DNA from: Emticicia agri
Lineage (GTDB): Bacteria; Bacteroidota; Bacteroidia; Cytophagales; Spirosomataceae
Assembly (NCBI RefSeq): GCF_004168285.1
Contig: NZ_SEWF01000019.1
Span: 62,001 to 126,000 of the forward strand
Length of the DNA: 64,000 nt
Reading direction: 5' to 3'
The notes beneath the pieces are model-generated. The model searched no databases. It saw nothing but the letters and a program-made list of their open reading frames with translations, and had not been told where the DNA came from. The position numbers and the translations under genes are program-made. Positions 48,052-57,682 of the stretch are shown one piece after another (positions within the stretch are counted from its first letter, which is position 1; each line of letters begins with the position of its first letter).

Positions 48052-51000
48052 ATGTGGATTGTTCGATTAGCCCTCAACCGCCCTTATACCATTGCAGTCA
48101 TGGCTTTTTTGATGATGCTTGGAGGTGTTATGGCAATCCGTTCTATGCAAACGGATATTTTTCCTAAAATTGATATACCTGTTGTAAATATTGTATGGGC
48201 ATATCCAGGTCTTTCAGCACAGGATATGGAGCGTCGGGTTGTCATCAACAACGAACGTGGAATTTCCTCGCAGGTACAAGGGGTATCACGTATCGAATCA
48301 AGCTCTATTCCGGGTATAGGTCTGTTAAGAGTATATTTTCAACCGGGAACTGATTTAGGTCAGGCTTTAGCCCAGATTTCAGCAGTATCTTCTACGGCAC
48401 TACGCCAGATGCCTCCGGGTATGCAGCCTCCCGTGCTATTGCCTTATAATGCCTCGAATTTACCTGTATTGCACATGATTATTTCGAGTGAAACTATGGG
48501 CGAAGATGCTGTGGCCGATTATACCAATAACTTTTTACGATTGCGTTTATTTACTATTCCGGGCTTACAGACACCCGGCGTTTATGGGGGTAAGCAACGC
48601 CAGATTAATATAGATATTGACCCTGCTCAATTAACGGCCAAAGGTCTTTCTGCCGCTGATGTTATCTCTGCCTTACAAAGCTCAAACGTTATTCTTCCGG
48701 CTGGTACTGCCAAAATGGGGCAAACAGAATATAACATTGCCCTGAATGCCAGCCCAAGCACAATTGACCAGTTTTACGATATACCTGTAAAAGTAATCAA
48801 CGGGCAAACTATCAAGATAGAAGATGTAGGCAAAATATCAGACTCTTTTGCTGACCCGACTAATATTGTACGTATCAATGGTAAACACGCCAGTTATCTG
48901 ACTATCCTGCGGAAATCAAGTGCCTCGACCCTCACTATCGTTGAATCATCTAAAAACATGATTCCGAAAATCAAGGAAGTAGCCCCCGAAGGATTGGAAG
49001 TAGGGACTGATTTTGACCAGAGTATATTTGTAAGTGCTGCTATTGAGAACGTTTTGCACGAAATGGGTCTGGCTATTTTTCTGGTAGGTCTCATGATTTT
49101 TGGTTTCCTGGGTAACTGGAGAAACGTATTTATTGTAGTTACCTCTATTCCATTGGCTATTCTGACAGCCATTGTGGTATTAGACCTGACGGGTAATTCG
49201 CTCAATATTATGACGCTCGGAGGACTGTCTCTGGCAGTTGGTATGTTGGTAGATGATGCTACTGTAGCCATAGAAAGTATCCACCGACACCTGAGTATGG
49301 GTAAATCATTGGTAAGAGCTATATTAGATGGTGCAGCTGATATTGCTACGCCTGCCTTGGTAGCTACACTTTCTATATGTATTGTGTTTATTCCGGTATT
49401 ATTTATTACAGGCCCTGCAGGGTATTTATTCGTGCCAATGGCCCTATCGGTGGTGGTAGCCATGCTTACCTCTTATGTATTGTCAAGAACGCTTGTTCCC
49501 TTATTATCAAGATTAATGCTTTCAGCAGGTGCTCATGAGGCACATACCACAAAATTTGACCGTTGGAGAGACCATCAGTTTGAACGCTTGCAAAATTCCT
49601 ATGGTAGCCGATTGCGCAAAACCTTGAAGCGAAAAGGTTGGGTATTAATTGGTTCTTTGGTCTTAGTGGTTTTAACAGTAATTTTAGTAACTCCAAGGGT
49701 TGGTACAGACTTCTTTCCGACTACCGATACAGGATTTATGAAGTTACATTTCAGAGCCCCATTCGGTACACGTATTGAAGAAACAGAAAAGTATGTTGAG
49801 CGGATTGAGGAAGCGGTAAAGAAAATAATACCGCCCGAAGAATTAGGTACAATAAGTGCCAATATAGGGGTACCGATTTTCTTTAACTTAGCCTACGTGC
49901 AGTCGGATAATGTGAATGGTATGGATGCTGAAATTATGATTTCGCTCAAAAAAGACCATAAGCCGACCGAAATTTACCGGAACAAAATAAGAGAAGCATT
50001 AGATAACGATTTCCCCGGTACACAATCCTATTTTCAGACTGCTGACATGGTAGGTCAGGTATTAAACTTTGGGTTAAGTTCGCCCATTGATTTGCAGGTA
50101 GAAGTAAATGATTATAACAAAGGTTATGAGTTAGCCAAAGTGCTGAGAGATTCGCTCAAAAAAGTAGAAGGCTTGAAAGATGTTACTATAAAACAGGTAT
50201 TAGACTACCCTACCCTGAAAGTTGATGTTGACCGTATCAGAGCCGCACAGGTGGGTTTAAGCCAGAGAGACGTAGCCAGTAACCTATTGGTAAACTTATC
50301 GTCGAGTGGGTTGTTTGCTCCTTCTTACTTTCTGAATCCGGCCAATAACGTGAACTATACGGTAGTAGTAAAATCGCCTACGTCCAAAATTCAGTCGGTA
50401 AGTGATTTAATGAATCTACCCTTAACTACCAGTGCCGCAGCAGGTGCATTAAATAGTAATTCAACCGTTCAACCAACTGATGTGCCACGACAAATTGCCC
50501 AGACAGTACGCAATGTTTCAGACATAAAACCGGGTGTAATGCCAAGCCAGATTAATCATGAAAATATTCAGCGGGTACTCAATGTTTCGGCCAATGTAGA
50601 AGGCAGAGATTTAGGTTCGGTTTCGGCTGATATTGACCGCATTGTGAAAGGGCTGGGACAATTACCCAAAGGATTTGGTATTACCGTAAGAGGACAAGGA
50701 CAGGTTATGAACGAATCTTTTACAAATATGGCACAGGGTCTGGTATTGGCTATTTTGTTGGTATATGTATTAATGGTGGTTTTATTCCAGTCGCTAAAAG
50801 ACCCATTGATTGTATTGGTAGCTATTCCGGGTGCTTTAGTAGGTATTCTTTTGTTTCTGTATGCTACAGGTACAACTATTAATGTAGTGTCGCTGATGGG
50901 TTCTATTATGGCGGTTGGTATTGCGGCTTCTAATGCTACGCTTTTAGTGAGTTATGCGAATGATTTACGGTCGGAAGGCTATTCAGTACTAAAAGCTGTA

Positions 51001-51267
51001 ATTGAAGCCGGAAAAACCCGTCTTCGTCCTATTCTGATGACTGCCCTTGCGATGGTCTTAGGTATGATTCCGATGGCGATTGGTCTTGGAGAAGGTTCTG
51101 AGCAAAACGCCCCGCTGGCTCGTGCCGTAATCGGTGGTTTGATTATCGCCACACTCTTTACACTCTTTGTTGTTCCGGCTGTTTATGCAGGTTTATATAA
51201 AGGCAAAGCAAAGGCTAAAGTAAGTTTATTAGAAGACCAGGAAGAAACTACGCATGTAGTAGCATAA
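48052..51267 (+). CDS. RND-family efflux pump inner-membrane permease
   Basis: A 1071-residue RND transporter using proton motive force for export. Twelve transmembrane helices and two large periplasmic loops are evident. The proton-relay acidic pair in TM4 is preserved as VGMLVDDATVAIES, and the N-terminus has the usual FPKIDIPVVNIVWAYPG. It resembles HAE1/MdtB-type multidrug or metal pumps; substrate cannot be assigned. It is followed by its adaptor and outer-membrane partner genes, forming a tripartite system under the probable control of the AraC regulator. Confidence 0.95.
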   Translation: MWIVRLALNRPYTIAVMAFLMMLGGVMAIRSMQTDIFPKIDIPVVNIVWAYPGLSAQDMERRVVINNERGISSQVQGVSRIESSSIPGIGLLRVYFQPGTDLGQALAQISAVSSTALRQMPPGMQPPVLLPYNASNLPVLHMIISSETMGEDAVADYTNNFLRLRLFTIPGLQTPGVYGGKQRQINIDIDPAQLTAKGLSAADVISALQSSNVILPAGTAKMGQTEYNIALNASPSTIDQFYDIPVKVINGQTIKIEDVGKISDSFADPTNIVRINGKHASYLTILRKSSASTLTIVESSKNMIPKIKEVAPEGLEVGTDFDQSIFVSAAIENVLHEMGLAIFLVGLMIFGFLGNWRNVFIVVTSIPLAILTAIVVLDLTGNSLNIMTLGGLSLAVGMLVDDATVAIESIHRHLSMGKSLVRAILDGAADIATPALVATLSICIVFIPVLFITGPAGYLFVPMALSVVVAMLTSYVLSRTLVPLLSRLMLSAGAHEAHTTKFDRWRDHQFERLQNSYGSRLRKTLKRKGWVLIGSLVLVVLTVILVTPRVGTDFFPTTDTGFMKLHFRAPFGTRIEETEKYVERIEEAVKKIIPPEELGTISANIGVPIFFNLAYVQSDNVNGMDAEIMISLKKDHKPTEIYRNKIREALDNDFPGTQSYFQTADMVGQVLNFGLSSPIDLQVEVNDYNKGYELAKVLRDSLKKVEGLKDVTIKQVLDYPTLKVDVDRIRAAQVGLSQRDVASNLLVNLSSSGLFAPSYFLNPANNVNYTVVVKSPTSKIQSVSDLMNLPLTTSAAAGALNSNSTVQPTDVPRQIAQTVRNVSDIKPGVMPSQINHENIQRVLNVSANVEGRDLGSVSADIDRIVKGLGQLPKGFGITVRGQGQVMNESFTNMAQGLVLAILLVYVLMVVLFQSLKDPLIVLVAIPGALVGILLFLYATGTTINVVSLMGSIMAVGIAASNATLLVSYANDLRSEGYSVLKAVIEAGKTRLRPILMTALAMVLGMIPMAIGLGEGSEQNAPLARAVIGGLIIATLFTLFVVPAVYAGLYKGKAKAKVSLLEDQEETTHVVA

Positions 51268-51318
51268 AAACAGATAATCAGAGACATGATAACAGACATT
51301 CAAAAACAGATATATATT

Positions 51319-52406
51319 ATGAAAAATCAACAAAATCTTCGCCGAATCGGATTATTAGCTATCGTCTTGGTAGTCGTCGGGATTTTTGTGATAAGCTGCA
51401 CAGGTGGTTCTGCAGAGCCTCCTGCTACCACCAAATCTGAAGGAGTAACCGTAACTACTACTACTATCAGTCAGCAAAAATCAGGCAGAACCCTTATGCT
51501 TTCTGCGGAAGCACGCCCTTACCAATCAGTAACCCTTTATGCCAAATAAGTGGCTATCTGCAAAAACTATATGTAGATAAAGGACAAGACGTAAAGGCAG
51601 GCCAAACCATCGCCATCATAGAGTCGCCTGATTTGGAGCAGGAAAAATTAGCTTTAGAGGCCGACCTGAAGCAAAAGCAAAGCTATCTGCAAAGAATAGA
51701 ATCATTATTGGCTAAAAAATATGTAACCGACCAGGAAGCAGATAAAGCCCGAGCAGATGTAGAAATGGCTAAGGCAAGATTAGATGCTCAAAAAGAAAAA
51801 TTATCTTATACAACCATCAAAGCACCATTTGCCGGAAATGTATCAGCCCGTTATGCCGATGTAGGCGCTTTATTACAAGCAGCTACTTCATCACAAAGCA
51901 GTGCTTTGCCTGTGGCTACTATCTCGCAGGTGAATCGTTTAAGGATTACTATTTTTATTGAACAGGCAGATGCCGGAACGGTACGCCCGGGAACACCTGT
52001 TGATATGCTTATACCGGGTTCTGCCGACACATTACACGCTAAAATTACACGTATGACAGGCGAATTAGACGCCCGCACACGTATGATGCTGGCCGAGATA
52101 GAATATAACAATGCCAATAACCAGATACTGGCAGGTAGTTTCCTGAAAGTACTGATTCATTTACCTGCGCAGGAGTTTATCAGTATTCCGGCACAGGCAC
52201 TGGTAGTAAAAGGAGAAAAATATTTCGCTCCTGTTATCAAAGACAATCGTATTTATTACAGACCTATTAAAATTGGTGCAGGCGACGGGTTGCAATACCG
52301 TGTTTATTCCGGCTTGAATGAAGGAGACGTAGTAGCCCTGAATGTCGGTAATTCATTAATAGATAGTTCACTGGTAAAAGTGGCGAATAAACCGCAAACG
52401 AAATAA
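51319..52406 (+). pseudogene. RND efflux adaptor (HlyD/MFP) with a frameshift
   Basis: The periplasmic adaptor that joins the permease to the TolC channel. The start MKNQQNLRRIGLLAIVLVVV gives a lipoprotein signal with lipobox VISC. Frame 1 ends with YQSVTLYAK and a stop at 51547-51549; the rest of the protein (ISGYLQKLYVDKGQDVKAGQ) continues in the next frame. A single extra A in the AAA at 51544-51546 restores the full adaptor. The barrel-sandwich hybrid (IIESPDLEQEKL, YTTIKAPFAGNVS) and C-terminal domains are otherwise intact. This is either a sequencing error in a short homopolymer or a real inactivating mutation; a stray internal start could also make a truncated product. Confidence 0.82.
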
Positions 52407-53749
52407 TGAAAAGAGTCTTTTTGCTTATATGTATAGGGTGTTATAGTGTCAGTCTTTCGGCACAAACCAAAGTATTAAGTTTTCAGGAAACCTTGCAAAT
52501 GGCTATTCAGCAGAATGTGGGTATCCGAAAAGCACAGAATACCATTGAGTCAGCTAAGTGGGATGTCTATGGTGCCAAAAATATGTTTTTACCTAATGCT
52601 ACTTTTAACGGAGGTTTTACTTTTCAGTCAGGCAGTAACCTGCTCACGATAGCAACCCCTTCTTTAGTGGCCAGTACCTTTACAGGTCTGAATTTTCAGG
52701 CAAACAGTAATTATGTGTTAGCCGATGGGGGTGCCAGAAAATCTCAGGTACAGGTAGCGCAGAAAACAGAAGAAGCTGCTAATTCGCAACTGAAATTTAC
52801 CCGCCAGCAGGTAATCAACGATTTAAGCCTTGCTTTTTTACAACTGTCTTTAGATAGACGACTAATAGAGATTGCCACCCAGAACTGGCACCTTTCACAG
52901 GAAAGAGACACCATATTAACCGACCTCGTGAAAGCAGGTTTAAGATTACCTAATGAGCTGTATCAGCAACAAGCCCAGACACGTCTGGACGAACAACAGG
53001 TAATAACCGCAAAGAACCTCTTACAAAACCACAAGATTTTTCTGATTCGTCGGTTGAACCTCCCGGCAGGCGACTATGATTTTCAGGACTTACCGGACGA
53101 AAGTCTGCCTACGCTTTCAAATCAGGATTTAGTAGGCAATGCCTATAACAAACGGTATGATTTGCTTACCCTCAAACAACAAAGAGAAGCTATTGCGCTC
53201 AGAACGCCAATTATTCAGTCTAATCTAAAACCACAACTGGTTGCTTCAGGCGGATTTACGACTGCCGGAAGACATTTGTTTCAGCAAAATATCAATGGAA
53301 ATGATGTACTGAAAACCATTGAACAAAGAAACATTATCAGACAATTAGGCAATCAGGTTAACGTCTACGCAGGGTTAAGTTTAGTCTGGAATATATTTGA
53401 CCGGAATCAGACTAAAACCGCAGTAGCTAAAAACCGGATTGAAGAAGCCAACCGTGAGTTAGATATTACAGATAGACAAGACCAGATACGTGCCGAAATA
53501 AACCAGGCCTTAACCGACTACGAAACAGCTCAGCAACAATACACTACGGCACAGGCACAGTTATCTGCCGCACAAGCGGCTTTTGAATTGCAGGAAGGTC
53601 GGTTCCAGAATGGACTGGCTCCTTTGATAGATTTATTTGTAGCACAAAATGCCTTGGCTTCTGCCAAAGTTAATGTAGCCCGTGCAGGCATACAGATACG
53701 TTATCAACAGAAACTGCTACAATTTTATAGTGGAGATGGGCAGGAGTAA
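52406..53749 (+). CDS. TolC-family outer-membrane efflux protein
   Basis: A 447-residue TolC-like channel subunit (signal peptide MKRVFLLICIGCYSVSLSAQ). The two repeated OEP halves are seen as long amphipathic helices (MAIQQNVGIRKAQNTIES and QAQLSAAQAAFELQEGRFQN), with the outer-membrane strand region near residues 85-105 (NFQANSNYVLADGG). Its start overlaps the adaptor stop by one base (TAATG), so it is translationally coupled and the last gene of the pump operon. It is closed by the terminator at 53760. Confidence 0.93.
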   Translation: MKRVFLLICIGCYSVSLSAQTKVLSFQETLQMAIQQNVGIRKAQNTIESAKWDVYGAKNMFLPNATFNGGFTFQSGSNLLTIATPSLVASTFTGLNFQANSNYVLADGGARKSQVQVAQKTEEAANSQLKFTRQQVINDLSLAFLQLSLDRRLIEIATQNWHLSQERDTILTDLVKAGLRLPNELYQQQAQTRLDEQQVITAKNLLQNHKIFLIRRLNLPAGDYDFQDLPDESLPTLSNQDLVGNAYNKRYDLLTLKQQREAIALRTPIIQSNLKPQLVASGGFTTAGRHLFQQNINGNDVLKTIEQRNIIRQLGNQVNVYAGLSLVWNIFDRNQTKTAVAKNRIEEANRELDITDRQDQIRAEINQALTDYETAQQQYTTAQAQLSAAQAAFELQEGRFQNGLAPLIDLFVAQNALASAKVNVARAGIQIRYQQKLLQFYSGDGQE

Positions 53750-53759
53750 GATATGCAGG

Positions 53760-53786
53760 AAGGGGAGCAATTGCTTCCCTTTTTTA
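53760..53786 (+). terminator. Terminator of the RND efflux operon
   Basis: AAGGGGAGCAA pairs with TTGCTTCCCTT with a small loop and ends in a run of T, 10 bases after the TolC stop. Confidence 0.85.
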
Positions 53787-54013
53787 TTGGCATCTTACCT
53801 GCTGTCCACTATTTCTGATTGAATATAGCTACTTTATCAGATTTCATCAGAATCTTCGGAATCCTGTCATTTTTTTTCGTTACTTAGTTCTACAATAAAG
53901 CTTAGGTTTGAGGTAAAGGCATTTTATCATAAATACCTCATCCTTAGCTATTTCATAGAAGTAATCCTCACACCTTACAATTACAGAAAACCAATTCAAT
54001 CCTTAATATTCAA

Positions 54014-55540
54014 ATGAAAAAAATCCTTTTTTCGTTGCTAATCGCATCTGCAAGTGCGGTGGCACAAAATACGGCTTCTTCCAGAGATGGTGTACCCCCA
54101 CTGGTAACATACACCGACCAGCAAGACCGTGAAAACATGATGCAGCAACTGGGCATCAAAAAATTAAGACCCGGTTATAACAGTAATGAATCGGCACCCA
54201 ATCCTGCCAATTACAACGAGTCAGTCGCTAATCCCTGCCCTGTTTTACCTGATGCCCTGATGCTCAAGAATGGCAGAAAAGTAACTACTGCCGACGATTG
54301 GTGGAATAAACGCCGACCTGAATTGGTAGAAGATTTTGAAAGAGAAATCTATGGCAGAATCCCGAAAAATGTACCTAAGGTAACCTGGACAGTAAAAATT
54401 ACAGATAAAGAAGTAGTCGGCCGGACATCTGTAATAGCCAAACAACTGGTAGGACACGTAGATAACAGCGAGTATCCATTAATCAATGTTGATATAAATA
54501 TGATGCTGGTAGTGCCTACCAATGTAAAAGGCCCTGTGCCTGTACTGATGATGTTCGGCAGACCGTCTTTTCCGGCTCCTGCTCAACCCAGCCCCGAACA
54601 TATGGAGAAACTCAATGCTGTATTTAAAGATATGATGATTAAGCATGACCCCTCTGTCAAAGCTATCTTTGACCAATATCCTGCTTATACACCCATTACC
54701 CGACTACCTGGCCCCAATTTCTTTGCCCCGGCTACTAATGGCGAGTCGCCCTCAACAGAGCAATTGATTGCGGCAGGCTGGGGATATGCCACCATTGAGC
54801 CTGCCAGTATCCAGGCCGATAACGGAGCAGGTTTAACCAGAGGTATTATTGGTCTGGTAAACAAAGGCCAGCCCAGAAAACCCGAGGACTGGGGTGCACT
54901 AAGGGCATGGGCATGGGGAGCTGCACGTGGGCTGGATTATTTAGAGACAGACCCTGCCGTAGATGCCAAACGTGTAGGCATAGAAGGCGTTTCCCGTTAT
55001 GGAAAAGCTGCTTTGGTTACCCTTGCGCTTGAGCCTCGCTTTGCCATAGGTTTAATCGGGTCATCGGGTAAAGGCGGTTCTACCCTACACCGTCGGATAT
55101 TTGGAGAAGGAGTTGAAAACCTTACCGGAGGATTCTACTACTGGATGGGTGGCAATTATATGAAATACGGTGCCGAAGAAGCAGGTTTCGGAACTAAAAC
55201 AGGTTGTGATTTACCTGTTGATTCGCATGAACTGATAGCTCTTTGCGCACCAAGACCTACCTTTATCAGCTATGGCATACCTGAAAAGGGAGATGCTAAA
55301 TGGCTCGACCAGCACGGTAGTTATATGGCAACCGTGGCAGCAGGTGCCGTGTTTAAATTATTAGGAGCAAAAGATATTGGGGTTTCTAATGATTATATGA
55401 CAGAAAAAATGCCCCCGGTAAATACAGATAAGTTAGAGGGGCAATTAGCATGGCGTCAGCATGATGGCGGGCATACCGACTGGCCTAATATGCAACATTT
55501 TATTCCCTGGGCTAACAGGGTTCTGAAATATGAAAAGTAA
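54014..55540 (+). CDS. CE15-like glucuronoyl esterase
   Basis: A 508-residue exported alpha/beta-hydrolase (signal peptide MKKILFSLLIASASAVAQ). The nucleophile motif reads GVSRYGKAAL with Ser327, the form found in carbohydrate esterase family 15, where G-C-S-R-x-G-K is typical; here the Cys is Val. The basic pair after the Ser and the late His in RQHDGGHTDWPNMQHF complete the active site. CE15 enzymes cleave the ester between lignin and glucuronoxylan, so a role in plant-polymer use is plausible. Monocistronic. Confidence 0.85.
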   Translation: MKKILFSLLIASASAVAQNTASSRDGVPPLVTYTDQQDRENMMQQLGIKKLRPGYNSNESAPNPANYNESVANPCPVLPDALMLKNGRKVTTADDWWNKRRPELVEDFEREIYGRIPKNVPKVTWTVKITDKEVVGRTSVIAKQLVGHVDNSEYPLINVDINMMLVVPTNVKGPVPVLMMFGRPSFPAPAQPSPEHMEKLNAVFKDMMIKHDPSVKAIFDQYPAYTPITRLPGPNFFAPATNGESPSTEQLIAAGWGYATIEPASIQADNGAGLTRGIIGLVNKGQPRKPEDWGALRAWAWGAARGLDYLETDPAVDAKRVGIEGVSRYGKAALVTLALEPRFAIGLIGSSGKGGSTLHRRIFGEGVENLTGGFYYWMGGNYMKYGAEEAGFGTKTGCDLPVDSHELIALCAPRPTFISYGIPEKGDAKWLDQHGSYMATVAAGAVFKLLGAKDIGVSNDYMTEKMPPVNTDKLEGQLAWRQHDGGHTDWPNMQHFIPWANRVLKYEK

Positions 55541-55565
55541 GCATTCAAATCAATAGCCTGATTGA

Positions 55566-55600
55566 TGGACTTGTCTGGAGGTAACAGACAAGTCCATTTT
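55566..55600 (+). terminator. Terminator after the CE15-like gene
   Basis: TGGACTTGTCT pairs with AGACAAGTCCA across a nine-base loop and ends in TTTT. Confidence 0.85.
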
Positions 55601-55709
55601 ATTCTCTGATTTTCCGTTTGAAGGCCACTTTCTTCCTGCGTGAAATCATGACTTTCACATTGTTATCCATTTCTAAAAAAGGAGCTTTAACCAGCATGTT
55701 AGTCTTATG
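55599..55709 (-). pseudogene. Remnant of a LytTR DNA-binding domain
   Basis: Minus-strand frame HKTNMLVKAPFLEMDNNVKV then MISRRKKVAFKRKIRE ends at a true stop at 55599. It aligns with the C-terminus of the LytTR regulator at 35960 (HQSHLINLK and EMQDGTQITVSRSRKDEL), with the middle of the domain deleted. Only about 37 codons remain and an in-frame stop closes the other end, so this is debris of a deleted regulator. In the 425 bases between the CE15 and oxidoreductase genes only this, the preceding terminator and presumably the next promoter were seen. Confidence 0.65.
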
Positions 55710-55965
55710 CTAAAAATGAATTAAACACCTAATACCCTACACCTTCATCATCTTCTCATTCATACTTACAATAAGGCTTTCACAAGCCTTGTTTTGTATA
55801 GGCTTTCGTCGAAAATCTGAACTAATTTTCTTTGCTTTCAATGCTTTTTAAGCATAATTTTTCTACATTGCGCACAGCAAAAGAAGGGCTTAAAAAGAAG
55901 GGTAGAAACATGCTCTTATTCATTCTTCAACTGCAATTATTCAATCCTAAATACAGAATTCAAAC

Positions 55966-57423
55966 ATGAAAGAGAAATCAGACGAATCGAGGAGGTCGTT
56001 TATTAAAAAAGGTGCTATTGCTTCTTCTTTTTTTATCGTTCCGAGAAATGTACTTGGTGGACTTGGGTTTATTTCTCCCAGCGACCAGCTTAATATTGCA
56101 GCCATTGGTGCCGGAGGTAAAGGCCGAAGCGATATTACCAATGCTTCGGTAAAGGGAAGAGAACGCATAACGGCGCTGTGCGATGTTGACTTTTCAGGCT
56201 CTGCCAGCCAGACAGTAAAACAATTTCCGAATGCCAAACTCTATGCCGACTATCGGGAGATGCTGGACAAACAAAAGGATATTGACGCTGTAACTATCTC
56301 TACTCCTGACCATGTACATGGTCCTGCTGCGGCCTTTGCAATGGAGCGTGGCAAACACGTATATGTACAAAAACCCATGACCCACAACATTCGTGAAGCT
56401 CGTATGCTGACCGAAATGGCTCGTAAGTATAAAATTGTGAGTCAGATGGGTAACCAAGGTGCTTCAAATCCCTTATTAAAAACGGTACAAGGATGGGTTG
56501 ATTCAGGCAAATTGGGAAAAATCGCAAAAGTGCAAATCTGGACAAACCGCCCCGTATGGCCACAAGGTAATGCCATGCCAAAACCTGATGATAGCTTAAA
56601 ACCAAAAGATTTAGACTGGAATTTGTGGCTTGGCCCTAACGAATTTAAACCATATGTGCCTGGCATGCATCCATTTGGCTGGCGTGGTTGGTGGGATTAT
56701 GGTACAGGTGCTTTAGGAGATGTAGGTTGCCACTTGATAGACATTCCTTTCAGAACCCTCGGCTTGAAATACCCTACTGATGCCGAGTGTAGCGTGGCCG
56801 CAGTTTATACTAAAATGTGGGCACCGGAATATAATCCTGAAGGCTGTCCGGCTTCCTCGTTTATCACGCTTCATTTTGATGCAACACCTAAGAGTCAGTC
56901 AAAGATAGAAATGACGTGGAGTGATGGAGGTATCAAACCGTCTCACCCTGATATTATTCCTGCCAACGAAGACATCGGAGGTACCAACAGTGCCAATGGT
57001 GTAATGATTATTGGTGAAAAGGGAATTATCACAACCAATATCAATGATAGCTCGCCAATGATGCCGAAATTATTCCTGAATGATGGTACCAGAGAAGTAG
57101 GTCCTGATTTACCAAAAGATATCGAACCGGAATACGGACATCAACGCAGATGGGTAGATGCTTGTAAAGCTGGCTTCAAAAGCAAAGAGCATTTAGGCTT
57201 AACCTCCTCTTTTGATTATGCCGGCCCGATGACTGAAACGGTATTGATGGGTAATTTAGCTATCAGAAGTTATATGCTGAAAAGAGATAATGCCAAAGGT
57301 CAGGCAGAGTTTTATGCACGTAAAAAACTATTGTGGGACGGTGAAAACACAAGAATCACCAACCTTGAAGAAGCTAATCAGTTTGTAGGCAGAACTACCT
57401 ACCGTGAAGGCTGGAAGGTATAG
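55966..57423 (+). CDS. Tat-exported Gfo/Idh/MocA family oxidoreductase
   Basis: A 485-residue NAD(P)-dependent sugar or inositol-type oxidoreductase. The N-terminus has a twin-arginine signal (RRSFIKKGAIASSFFIVP) and then the dinucleotide fold NIAAIGAGGKGRSDIT. Signature parts visible are STPDHVHGPAAAFAMERGKH, KPMTHNIREARMLTEMA and the catalytic-region GDVGCHLIDIPFRTLGLKY. Bacteroidota encode many such periplasmic enzymes acting on glycosides. Proximity to the CE15-like esterase suggests polysaccharide use, but the substrate is unknown. Closed by the terminator at 57448. Confidence 0.92.
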   Translation: MKEKSDESRRSFIKKGAIASSFFIVPRNVLGGLGFISPSDQLNIAAIGAGGKGRSDITNASVKGRERITALCDVDFSGSASQTVKQFPNAKLYADYREMLDKQKDIDAVTISTPDHVHGPAAAFAMERGKHVYVQKPMTHNIREARMLTEMARKYKIVSQMGNQGASNPLLKTVQGWVDSGKLGKIAKVQIWTNRPVWPQGNAMPKPDDSLKPKDLDWNLWLGPNEFKPYVPGMHPFGWRGWWDYGTGALGDVGCHLIDIPFRTLGLKYPTDAECSVAAVYTKMWAPEYNPEGCPASSFITLHFDATPKSQSKIEMTWSDGGIKPSHPDIIPANEDIGGTNSANGVMIIGEKGIITTNINDSSPMMPKLFLNDGTREVGPDLPKDIEPEYGHQRRWVDACKAGFKSKEHLGLTSSFDYAGPMTETVLMGNLAIRSYMLKRDNAKGQAEFYARKKLLWDGENTRITNLEEANQFVGRTTYREGWKV

Positions 57424-57447
57424 AAAGAACGTTTTAATGATAACATG

Positions 57448-57475
57448 AGAGGGGCAAAGTTTTTGTCCCTCTTTT
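57448..57475 (+). terminator. Terminator after the oxidoreductase gene
   Basis: GAGGGGCAAA pairs with TTTGTCCCTC (one G-U pair) with a three-base loop and a T run. Confidence 0.85.
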
Positions 57476-57643
57476 ATTTTTAAGAAAATCCATTACATAT
57501 AAGGATTCTACCGCAGCCTGCTCTCTCTTACGCCATACTTACCAATAGTAGCGGATTTTTAGCTTCATAAGATACTATATGATTATATATTGTAACATTG
57601 CTTTTCACCTACTTTGGGTGATACACTACATATAGGGTTTACT

Positions 57644-57651
57644 TATTTTTG
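57644..57651 (+). promoter_or_regulatory. Probable -7 box for the DUF2911-TPR gene
   Basis: TATTTTTG fits TAnnTTTG and lies 31 bases before the ATG at 57683. No properly spaced -33 box was found. Confidence 0.35.
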
Positions 57652-57682
57652 GTTATACTTTTTATTTCAACAAACACCCAAA

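Noticed and set aside
48894-49463. A 189-codon minus-strand frame in the RND permease gene
   Set aside because: Antisense shadow with Ile/Thr-rich composition; the permease reading frame is conserved throughout.
57614-57682. Upstream extension of the DUF2911-TPR protein
   Set aside because: The extension covers the likely promoter and spoils the signal peptide; ATG at 57683 is better.
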